From Paludicola sp. MB14-C6 (GTDB taxonomy: Bacteria; Bacillota; Clostridia; Oscillospirales; Ruminococcaceae): a DNA stretch of 64,000 bases. Each line of letters opens with the position of its first letter. Positions within the stretch are counted from its first letter, which is position 1. Below are positions 1 to 7,086 of this stretch, piece after piece. The translations under genes and the position numbers were made by a program. The notes under the pieces are model-generated. The model was not told the origin of the DNA, searched no databases, and saw nothing but the letters and a program-made list of their open reading frames with translations. Location: the NCBI RefSeq assembly GCF_030908625.1, contig NZ_CP133133.1, positions 558,001-622,000 of the forward strand, read 5' to 3'.

Positions 1-11
1 TATCAAACAAT

Positions 12-87
<76 letters not shown>

Positions 88-142
88 ATAGGCATATTTT
101 GCAACATCCGTTGCATTGCGATAAAACAATCGCTTGGGTTAA

Positions 143-219
143 TGGCGACCCGTATCGGGCTCGAACCGACGACCTCTAGCGTGACAGGCTAGCGCTCTAA
201 CCAACTGAGCTAACGGGCC
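143..219 (-). tRNA. tRNA-Asp (GTC)
   Basis: Complete cloverleaf on the reverse strand. The acceptor GGCCCGT pairs with ACGGGTC, the anticodon stem is CTAGC/GCTAG with loop CTGTCAC (anticodon GTC), and the T-arm contains GGTTCGAGCCC. CCA is encoded. It lies 55 bases upstream of tRNA-Phe and 5 bases downstream of tRNA-Val in one transcription unit. Confidence 0.97.
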
Positions 220-224
220 ATATG

Positions 225-300
225 TGGTGGGAACAACAGGGCTCGAACCTGTGACCCTCTGCTTGTAAGGCAGATGCTCTCCCAGCTGAGCTATGCTCCC
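225..300 (-). tRNA. tRNA-Val (TAC)
   Basis: Complete cloverleaf on the reverse strand. The acceptor GGGAGCA pairs with TGTTCCC, the anticodon stem TCTGC/GCAGA encloses loop CTTACAA (anticodon TAC), the T-arm is ACAGGTTCGAGCCCTGT, and CCA is encoded. It is the promoter-proximal gene of the tRNA operon. Confidence 0.97.
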
Positions 301-365
301 ACACAAGTTACTGTTTGACTGATTTTCGAAGTGTTTTCGTTTCTCTGTCTCCCAGCGACTTTTAT

Positions 366-394
366 ATCTTACACTATACGGCCTTAAAAGTCAA
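366..394 (-). promoter_or_regulatory. promoter of the Val-Asp-Phe tRNA operon
   Basis: On the reverse strand, TTGACT (394-389) and TAAGAT (371-366) are separated by exactly 17 bases, a near-consensus housekeeping promoter. It sits about 66 bases upstream of the first tRNA (Val) and points at it. Confidence 0.75.
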
Positions 395-528
395 CACTTT
401 TTTTGAAATTCTTTGTTATTTTATCGTTGTATCTCACATATATATAAAAGTTTTTCAGTTGGAAATCATTTTTTATATGAATTGTGAATAATAAAGGTTA
501 AATATGGGATTTGGCTTATTAGTAATTC

Positions 529-563
529 AAAAAAGGTGCAGAAACATAATGAATCCACACCTT
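529..563 (-). terminator. Rho-independent terminator after engB
   Basis: Read on the reverse strand, a 10-bp stem AAGGTGTGGA/TCTGCACCTT (two G-U pairs) with an 11-base loop is followed by a T-run. It lies about 58 bases beyond the engB stop and closes the lon-engB transcript. Confidence 0.75.
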
Positions 564-621
564 CTTTAAATGTATCTTTTATAGTATTTTACACGTTAAT
601 TTCAGAAATTTATAATTAAAA

Positions 622-1278
622 TTAATCTTCTTGATTATCCTCTAACAATTCTTCTTCAATTTCATCATCTAGTTCAACGTCAATTTCTTTACTTTCATCT
701 ACGACCTCTTCAATAATCCTTTTTACTTGTTCTACACCTTCGCCTGTTTCGCTTGAAAAAGGAATGATGGTAATTTGATCCCCATAAGGAATTTCAGAAC
801 GAATTAAATCAAGTCGATTTTGAGTTTGTGTTTTATTCAGCTTATCTGATTTTGTTAGCACTACAATAAAAGGAATTTCACGCTCAATCATATATTCCAT
901 CATATGAATATCTAAAGCAGTTGCCGGATGACGCATATCGACTAACTGAATAACCAAGCCAATGTTACGATCTTGATTAAAATATCCCTCTATTAACTCA
1001 GACCAACGATACTTCTCTGATTTAGATACTTTTGCGTAACCATAACCCGGTAAGTCAACAAAATTCACCTCATCCCCAACGGAATAAAAGTTAATTGTTG
1101 CAGTTTTTCCAGGTACACAGCTTACTCTTGCTAGATTTTTGCGATTAAATATTTTGTTGATCGCAGAGGACTTTCCAACATTGGAACGTCCTGCAAATGC
1201 GATTTCTATTGTTTCTGATTCAGGGATTTGTTTGGAAAGCCCGTATGAAATTACAAACTTCGCTTTGTTAAAATTCAT
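622..1278 (-). CDS. engB: ribosome biogenesis GTP-binding protein YihA/YsxC/EngB
   Basis: This is the essential GTPase involved in late assembly of the 50S ribosomal subunit. Visible motifs are the P-loop GRSNVGKSS, the G3 region VDLPGYGYAK and G4 TKSDK. I start it at the ATG at 1278, preceded by GGAG about 7 bases away, which gives 218 residues. The open frame extends 18 codons further upstream but would overlap the end of lon. The last 25 residues or so are strongly acidic (ELDDEIEEELLEDNQED), an uncharacterised tail. It lies 16 bases downstream of lon, the usual lon-engB pairing in Firmicutes, so the two are probably cotranscribed. Confidence 0.95.
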   Translation of the reverse strand: MNFNKAKFVISYGLSKQIPESETIEIAFAGRSNVGKSSAINKIFNRKNLARVSCVPGKTATINFYSVGDEVNFVDLPGYGYAKVSKSEKYRWSELIEGYFNQDRNIGLVIQLVDMRHPATALDIHMMEYMIEREIPFIVVLTKSDKLNKTQTQNRLDLIRSEIPYGDQITIIPFSSETGEGVEQVKRIIEEVVDESKEIDVELDDEIEEELLEDNQED

Positions 1279-1294
1279 AGTTTCTCCTTCATTA

Positions 1295-3709
1295 TTAAAT
1301 AATAACGGTTGGTTGCTGTACATCAAATTCACACCACATATTTTGTGTAATTTTATCTACCGCATCCTCATTTTTTATTAACGCAACATCAAGCACATCG
1401 GATATCTCTTTTGCTGGAACAAATGTGATTGCTTCTTTTACTTGTTCATCTACTTCATATAAATCAGGTTTATTTTCCTTTGGAATAATTACTACCGATT
1501 TTTGTTCACGATATGCTGCCATTGATTTTTCTTTTAATCCACCAATCGGCATTACACGTCCACGAAGTGATATTTCGCCAGTCATAGCAATATCTCCACG
1601 CACAGGAATACCTGTTAAGGCAGAAACTAATGCCGTTACCATTGTTACACCTGCAGAAGGTCCGTCCTTTGGAACGGCTCCCTCCGGTGCGTGAATATGA
1701 ATATCACAAGTTTTATAAAAATCAGGTTTAATATTATATTGATTAGCAATAGTTCGAACGTAGCTGATGGCAATTTCAGCAGACTCCTTCATAACATCGC
1801 CAAGGCTACCGGTCAGCTTCACTTTTCCTGACCCGCTCATAACCGCAACTTCAATTTCAAGCATTTCACCACCAACTGAAGTCCAAGCAAGTCCACTTAC
1901 TACGCCAACTCTGTTTTCAAGATTTGCATTTGACTTCTTATAACGACGTGGTGCAATTAAATCTTCAATATTTTTGCTGGTAGCAGTTACTTTTGTCTGT
2001 TCTCCGCTTACAATCAACTTTGCAGCTTTACGGCATACTGTACCAATACAACGCTCTAGTTTTCGAACACCTGCTTCTCTTGTATAGCTGTCGATAATAT
2101 CATAAAGTGCTTCATCTTTTATTGTTAGCATTTTAGAAGTAAGTCCATGCTTTTGTAATTGTTTCTTTACGAGATGCTTTTTGGCGATATTGAATTTTTC
2201 TTGTCTTGTATAACTGGATAACTCAATAATCTCCATACGGTCACGCAATGGACCCGGAATGGTATCAAGTGTATTTGCTGTTGTAATAAATAATACTTTA
2301 CTTAAATCAAACGGAATTTCAACATAGTGATCGACAAATGCATTATTTTGCGCACTATCTAATACTTCAAGCATTGCTGAAGCGGGATCTCCTCTAAAAT
2401 CATTCCCCATTTTGTCTATCTCATCAAGTAAAATCAAAGGATTATTGGTTTTTGCTTGTCTTAATGCTGCAATGATTCTGCCTGGCATAGAACCAAGATA
2501 CGTTTTTCTATGTCCTCTTATCTCTGATTCATCTCGAACTCCGCCCAAGGAAATTCTTGCATATCGACGATTTAATGTTTTTGCAATAGAAGATGCGATT
2601 GAAGTTTTGCCAACACCCGGAGGTCCAACTAAACAGATAATTTGCCCTTTGATATCAGGGTTTAACTGACGTACTGCCAACAGCTCTAATATTCTATCCT
2701 TTACTTTATCTAATCCATAATGATCTTTATCCAACTGAGCTCTGGCTTTTTTTACATCAATTGTTTCTTTTGTAAAAGTATCAAAAGGAAGATCTAAGCA
2801 AACCTCTAAATAAGAACGGATTACATTGGCTTCCTGAGATTGCATTGGCATTTTACTTAGGCGTTCACATTCTTTAAACAACTTTTCCCTAGATGCATCG
2901 TCGATATTTTTAATTTGCTCAACTTTAGCCATAAGCTCATATACTTCATCTTCAGGACTATCTCCGTCGTTTAACTCACTTTGTATTACTTTTAGTTGCT
3001 CTCTTAAAAAGTAATCTCGTTGATTTTTGTCCATTTGAACTCTAACTTTATTATAAATATCATGCTCTAAGTTCAAAACTTCAATTTCTTTTTGTAAAAA
3101 ATCTACTAATAATTCCAACGCTTTAAATACATTGTTTACTTCTAATATCATTTGTTTATCTTCGTAGCTGATTAGAATATTAGTCATAATTTGAGACAAC
3201 AATTTGTTGGGATTATCCTCTGCTAATACTTGAAGCACCATTTCCTTTGGCACATTTGGCAGTGCCTCACAATATTGCTCATAAATATTCTTTACCAATC
3301 GAACAAAAGCCTCTTGTTCTTGAGCTTCTAGCTTGGGTCTTGTTATGTTATTTATTTTTTTAATATCAGCTAAAAAGAAAGGTTTTTCTGATAAAAGGTC
3401 TACTAACTTTGCTTTATATTCACCTTCTACTAAAACCCTAACGGTATTCTTATCTGCTTTTAATAATTGTTTGACTGTTGCAACAACACCAACTTGATAT
3501 AAATCATCAATGGAAGGGTCTTCTTGCTTAATATCTCGTTGTGCTACTAAAAATATCTTTCTATCCAAATCCATTGCAGCTCTTAATGCTAGGATTGATT
3601 TTTCACGTCCTACATCAAAATGCATTACGGTATCAGGAAAAAGTACTAAGCCACGCATTGCCAACATCGGCATTGCTTGGTTTGTTCTCTTTGTTTCATT
3701 ATTACTCAT
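1295..3709 (-). CDS. lon: endopeptidase La (ATP-dependent protease Lon)
   Basis: Cytosolic AAA+ protease that degrades misfolded and regulatory proteins. Domain order: N-terminal substrate-binding LAN domain, central coiled coil, AAA+ module with Walker A GPPGVGKTS and Walker B LILLDEIDK, and a C-terminal S16 protease domain with the catalytic serine in PKDGPSAGVTM. The start at 3709 (804 residues, normal for bacterial Lon) has AAGGAG 8 bases upstream; the frame stays open 23 codons further but without a better site. It sits between a GNAT gene (25-base gap) and engB (16-base gap). Confidence 0.97.
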   Translation of the reverse strand: MSNNETKRTNQAMPMLAMRGLVLFPDTVMHFDVGREKSILALRAAMDLDRKIFLVAQRDIKQEDPSIDDLYQVGVVATVKQLLKADKNTVRVLVEGEYKAKLVDLLSEKPFFLADIKKINNITRPKLEAQEQEAFVRLVKNIYEQYCEALPNVPKEMVLQVLAEDNPNKLLSQIMTNILISYEDKQMILEVNNVFKALELLVDFLQKEIEVLNLEHDIYNKVRVQMDKNQRDYFLREQLKVIQSELNDGDSPEDEVYELMAKVEQIKNIDDASREKLFKECERLSKMPMQSQEANVIRSYLEVCLDLPFDTFTKETIDVKKARAQLDKDHYGLDKVKDRILELLAVRQLNPDIKGQIICLVGPPGVGKTSIASSIAKTLNRRYARISLGGVRDESEIRGHRKTYLGSMPGRIIAALRQAKTNNPLILLDEIDKMGNDFRGDPASAMLEVLDSAQNNAFVDHYVEIPFDLSKVLFITTANTLDTIPGPLRDRMEIIELSSYTRQEKFNIAKKHLVKKQLQKHGLTSKMLTIKDEALYDIIDSYTREAGVRKLERCIGTVCRKAAKLIVSGEQTKVTATSKNIEDLIAPRRYKKSNANLENRVGVVSGLAWTSVGGEMLEIEVAVMSGSGKVKLTGSLGDVMKESAEIAISYVRTIANQYNIKPDFYKTCDIHIHAPEGAVPKDGPSAGVTMVTALVSALTGIPVRGDIAMTGEISLRGRVMPIGGLKEKSMAAYREQKSVVIIPKENKPDLYEVDEQVKEAITFVPAKEISDVLDVALIKNEDAVDKITQNMWCEFDVQQPTVII

Positions 3710-3734
3710 ATATTTACTCCTTTTGCAAATTGCA

Positions 3735-4223
3735 CTACTGCATTTGTGCAGTTGCGCATTCAGCGAGTTGTTTATCATCTAATCGATATGTGGTCCATTC
3801 GTCCATTGGCCTTGCACCTAAACTCTTATAAAATTGAATTGACGGGGTGTTCCAATCAAGGCAACACCATTCCATTCTTCCGCATCCCCGTTCATGAGCC
3901 AGCTTTGCTAAATATAGCAATAGCTTTTTTCCATATCCTTTTCCACGCATCTCAGGATTCACGTAAAGGTCTTCCAAATATAATCCACGACGTGTTTTAA
4001 AGGTCGAGTAATTGTGGAAAAACAATGCAAATCCTACCGGTACACCATCTTCTTCGCCGATAATTACTTCTGCTTGTTGTTTATTAAAAATAGTATCGCA
4101 AACATCTTCTGCATTGCCTTCGACTTCATCTAACATTTTTTCATATGTAGCAATGTCTACAATAAACTGATAAATCGTTTTGCTATCTTCTCTTGTTGCT
4201 AATCGAATTGCAAAATTACTCAA
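3735..4223 (-). CDS. GNAT family N-acetyltransferase, diamine/spermidine acetyltransferase-like
   Basis: A 162-residue single-domain GNAT protein. The acetyl-CoA pyrophosphate loop is RGKGYG (about residue 95), preceded by LEDLYVNPEMRGKG and followed by GRMEWCCLDWNTPSIQFYKSLGA. This arrangement is typical of the SSAT/thialysine acetyltransferase branch, so a small amine is a reasonable substrate guess, but specificity cannot be read from sequence. The start is TTG at 4223 with AGGATGG 7 bases upstream; the resulting N-terminus (MSNFAIRLAT) matches family N-termini. Same strand and close to lon, so likely cotranscribed. Confidence 0.85.
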   Translation of the reverse strand: MSNFAIRLATREDSKTIYQFIVDIATYEKMLDEVEGNAEDVCDTIFNKQQAEVIIGEEDGVPVGFALFFHNYSTFKTRRGLYLEDLYVNPEMRGKGYGKKLLLYLAKLAHERGCGRMEWCCLDWNTPSIQFYKSLGARPMDEWTTYRLDDKQLAECATAQMQ

Positions 4224-4299
4224 AATTCAACCATCCTTTTCAAACTCTTGTTTGAGAAATTTTAATTTTTTTAATACACATCAATGCTTTTTGCTTTAA

Positions 4300-4386
4300 C
4301 TAAAATGAAATTAATACACTGAGCGCACTAATAATCATAAGGCCTGCTAATGCCCATGCTACAACTCGTATCACTTTTTTATTCAT
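4300..4386 (-). CDS. 28-residue membrane miniprotein, Prli42/DUF4044-like
   Basis: A tiny ORF with a good ribosome-binding site (AAGGTAG, 6 bases before the ATG at 4386). The product begins with a basic stretch (MNKKVIRVVAW) and continues as one hydrophobic helix to the C-terminus. Size and pattern match the Prli42/DUF4044 miniproteins of Firmicutes; Listeria Prli42 anchors the stressosome in the membrane. No stressosome genes are in this window, so only the structural resemblance is claimed. It lies 76 bases upstream of the GNAT-lon-engB genes on the same strand. Confidence 0.6.
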   Translation of the reverse strand: MNKKVIRVVAWALAGLMIISALSVLISF

Positions 4387-4636
4387 TTAACTACCTTCTT
4401 ATTTTATATAATTATACAGTATATATCATACCATTTTCTATATCTAATGTAAATAACGAAAGTGTGAATAGATTGATACGATAACATCATATAGGTAGGG
4501 TTTCATGCATAAATTGATAGATATTGATGAAAAATTACAAAAAATAGCTTGATACTTTCAAGCAATCTTTATTTACTTTGTATATAATAAATATATAAAT
4601 TGTGAAAATTAATACTAATTTAAGGAGAAGGATATT

Positions 4637-5674
4637 ATGACCTCATTAGAAAGAGTAGCAGCTACACTTTCCCATAAAGAACCCGACCATGTTCCTGTTT
4701 ACCCTATTTTAAGCGGTGTAACTAGAAAACTAACAGGTGCAAGTTACAAAGAATGGGCAACTAATGCAGAAGAAACTGCAAAAGCCATGATTCAATCTGT
4801 TGATGAATTTGGAATAGATTGTTTGGTAACACTTACTGATCTTTCCGTTGAAGCCGCAGATTTCGGACAAGAAATTGTTTATCCTGAAAACGAAGCTGCA
4901 CACCCAAATTATGATAATCAATTCTTACAAGACATAGAAGATTACGATAAAGTAAAACATATTGACCCAAGAACTACTCCAAGAATGAGCGATCACATTA
5001 AACTTTGTGATTTACTTGTAAAAGCAAAAGGAAAAACAACTCCTGTTGTTGCTTTTATCTTTGGCCCATTAGGTATTTTAAGTATGCTCAGAGGTCAAGA
5101 AGATTTATATATGGATTTATACGATGACCCTGACGCAGTACATAAAGCACTTACTACAATAACTGATGTTTTGATTGACTATTCCGATGCACTCATTGAA
5201 ACGGGAATTAACGCAATTATGGTAGATACCCTTTTCGCTTCCTCTGTTATCATGAGCAAGGAAATGTGGTCAGAATTTGAAGGCCCTCACGTTAAACGTT
5301 GGGCAGACCATGTTCATTCAAAAGGCTGCATGGTTATGATTCATAACTGTGGTAATGGTGTTTATTTTGATGTGCAGATTGAAGCAATGCATCCACAAGC
5401 AATCTCTTTCTTACACGTTCCTGCTGACTGTGCTTCCTTTGAAGAATGCAAAGAAAAATACGGCAAAGACATTACGTTAATCGGTTGCGTATCTCCTACT
5501 TGGATTGCAACAGCTAGCGTTGAAGAAGTTATCGAGGAAAGTAAGCATGAAATAGATTTATTCAAGCAAGGTGGCGGATTTATGCTTGCTACCGGTTGTG
5601 AATATCCTGCAAACACTGCATTTGACAACGCCAAAGCAATGATTGAGGTAGCAAAAACCTACGGAAGATACTAA
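4637..5674 (+). CDS. uroporphyrinogen decarboxylase family protein, MtaA/MtbA-like
   Basis: A 345-residue single-domain protein of the UroD superfamily, which includes haem-pathway decarboxylases and zinc-dependent cobamide:coenzyme M-type methyltransferases. It lacks the N-terminal RxPxWxMRQAGR signature of true HemE. It carries the His-x-Cys pattern IHNCGN (about residue 236) and a C-terminal ATGCEYPANT, matching the zinc ligands of the MtaA-like methyltransferases. A methyltransferase is therefore more likely than HemE. It stands alone: no corrinoid protein, activase or haem gene is near. ATG with AAGGAGAAGG upstream; its own terminator follows. Confidence 0.8.
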   Translation: MTSLERVAATLSHKEPDHVPVYPILSGVTRKLTGASYKEWATNAEETAKAMIQSVDEFGIDCLVTLTDLSVEAADFGQEIVYPENEAAHPNYDNQFLQDIEDYDKVKHIDPRTTPRMSDHIKLCDLLVKAKGKTTPVVAFIFGPLGILSMLRGQEDLYMDLYDDPDAVHKALTTITDVLIDYSDALIETGINAIMVDTLFASSVIMSKEMWSEFEGPHVKRWADHVHSKGCMVMIHNCGNGVYFDVQIEAMHPQAISFLHVPADCASFEECKEKYGKDITLIGCVSPTWIATASVEEVIEESKHEIDLFKQGGGFMLATGCEYPANTAFDNAKAMIEVAKTYGRY

Positions 5675-5687
5675 CTCCTAATTATGT

Positions 5688-5725
5688 AAAAAGGGTCCTA
5701 TGGCAAATCGCCATAGGGCCCTTTT
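5688..5725. terminator. bidirectional Rho-independent terminator
   Basis: A long stem (AAAAAGGGTCCTATGGC with GCCATAGGGCCCTTTT) and a short loop, flanked by A's on the left and T's on the right, so it can act on both strands. It ends the UroD-family transcript (+) and probably the converging kdpDE/HELFH transcript (-). Confidence 0.85.
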
Positions 5726-5860
5726 AATTTAGATAACTATAAGTTCAAAGCAAACAAAACTGCCTGTTCGACAAATCGTTTAAAATAGGCTTAGAATTAT
5801 CATTATCTATAGTCCATTTCATTCATTTTACCTCTACTTGTTTTCTACATTTCTCTATAC

Positions 5861-6328
5861 TCACTTCAAACTTTTCAATCCATCAAACAATTCATTAAAA
5901 GATTTTCTATTTTGGCAATTTTTAAACGAGAGTTCTTTGTTTTCGCCAAATTCCAATAGAAAACACTTTGCAAGCTCTTCTACGGTTTGTTCTAACGACA
6001 AGAAAAATTGGTCTGATACAAACTCATATTCAGGTGTTCCCTCTTTATAATGAGAAGAAAGCAAAGATTCCGTTACTTGATCCAAAGGATATAATTTTAA
6101 ATGAAACAATTCATGAACGAGTACCTCTTCAAGGTTTTCATACTTTGGATTTACTCGGTTAATGAGTACAATTGCCTTTTTCGTATCACAATCTATCTTG
6201 ATATCACCGGTTTTATTCCAACTAACATCATCAACAAACTCTAAGCGAACATCCCAACATGGTATAATACGCAGTTTTTTACACCAGTAATCAAATAATT
6301 GCTGTAAGCTCGTTACATCTATGTTCAT
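5861..6328 (-). CDS. putative zinc metallopeptidase-like protein (HELFH motif)
   Basis: A 155-residue soluble protein that I do not recognise as a named family. It has a HExxH-type motif, VLVHELFHLKLYP, at about residue 88, and a downstream acidic helix (EQTVEELAKCF, about residues 123-133) that could supply the third zinc ligand, as in gluzincin-like minimal proteases. No signal peptide or transmembrane helix. The start at 6328 has AGGAG 9 bases upstream; a GTG three codons earlier is less well spaced. It follows kdpE by 41 bases on the same strand and may share its transcript; a link to potassium control is only positional. Confidence 0.6.
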   Translation of the reverse strand: MNIDVTSLQQLFDYWCKKLRIIPCWDVRLEFVDDVSWNKTGDIKIDCDTKKAIVLINRVNPKYENLEEVLVHELFHLKLYPLDQVTESLLSSHYKEGTPEYEFVSDQFFLSLEQTVEELAKCFLLEFGENKELSFKNCQNRKSFNELFDGLKSLK

Positions 6329-6369
6329 GCCAAGCACTCCTCATATTCAAAATTCATTTACTTGTGACC

Positions 6370-7086
6370 CTACTCATTCACACCATCCACTTTCAACATA
6401 CGATACCCAATACCGATATGCGTTTGAATATACTGTGGCTTTGATGGATTTAACTCAATTTTTTTGCGCAGCGTTGCCATAAATACCCGAAGAGATTGTG
6501 TATCTGCAGGCAAAACAGCTCCCCATATCTCTTTTAATATAAAATTATGCGTTAATACTTTACCAACGTTTTTAGAAAGCAAACATAACAACTTATATTC
6601 AATTGGTGTAAGATGAATCTCTTTTTCTTGAAAATAAGCACATCCTGCTGCATAATCAATTTTCAAATCACCATTTACAAAAGTCGATTTTTCATTATTA
6701 TTGGGTGTATTTTTCATATTGTTATATCGGCGTAATGCAACCCGAATTCTAGCTAATAATTCGTTTGTATTAAAAGGCTTTGTAATATAATCATCCGCAC
6801 CTTCATCTAAAGCGTTAATTTTCTCTTGGTCGTCACTCCTTGCGCTTACTATAATAATAGGTGTATTTGACCAAGTTCTAACCTTTTGTATGATTTCAAT
6901 TCCATCCATATCTGGTAATCCTAAATCTAATATAATAACATCCGGATTGCAAGATAAAATACCCATAATTGCTGAACTTCCAGTATCGGCTGTTTGATAC
7001 TGATAGCCTTGCATTTCAAGCGTTGTTGAAATTAGATTTCGAATTGCTTTATCATCCTCAACAACAAAAATTGTATTATTATTCAT
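6370..7086 (-). CDS. kdpE: KdpE response regulator
   Basis: OmpR/PhoB-type response regulator that activates kdp transcription when phosphorylated by KdpD. The receiver domain (residues 1-120) has the acidic pair EDD at 10-12, the phospho-acceptor Asp54 in IILDLGLPDMDG, and the conserved Lys in ITKPFNTNE. The C-terminal winged helix contains LTPIEYKLLCLL and LRVFMATLRKKIE. Length 238 is normal. Its ATG overlaps the kdpD stop by 8 bases, so translation is probably coupled. Nearest candidate target: the TTAAC repeat array before kdpFABC. Confidence 0.95.
   Translation of the reverse strand: MNNNTIFVVEDDKAIRNLISTTLEMQGYQYQTADTGSSAIMGILSCNPDVIILDLGLPDMDGIEIIQKVRTWSNTPIIIVSARSDDQEKINALDEGADDYITKPFNTNELLARIRVALRRYNNMKNTPNNNEKSTFVNGDLKIDYAAGCAYFQEKEIHLTPIEYKLLCLLSKNVGKVLTHNFILKEIWGAVLPADTQSLRVFMATLRKKIELNPSKPQYIQTHIGIGYRMLKVDGVNE

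Larger units (their letters stand above)
301..621. other. intergenic stretch between the tRNA operon and engB
   Basis: About 320 bases with no convincing ORF. It holds the tRNA operon promoter at 366-394 and the engB-side terminator at 529-563, both on the minus strand. The AT-rich remainder (about 395-528) shows nothing I can name. Confidence 0.7.

Noticed and set aside
3735..4000. Plus-strand frames opposite the GNAT gene and start of lon
   Set aside because: They overlap clearly conserved coding sequence on the minus strand and lack ribosome-binding sites.
5745..5822. 25-codon minus-strand ORF with a GAGGTAAA ahead of its ATG
   Set aside because: The ribosome-binding site is passable, but the peptide has no hydrophobic or conserved pattern and it sits in a gap before a terminator. 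Probably chance.
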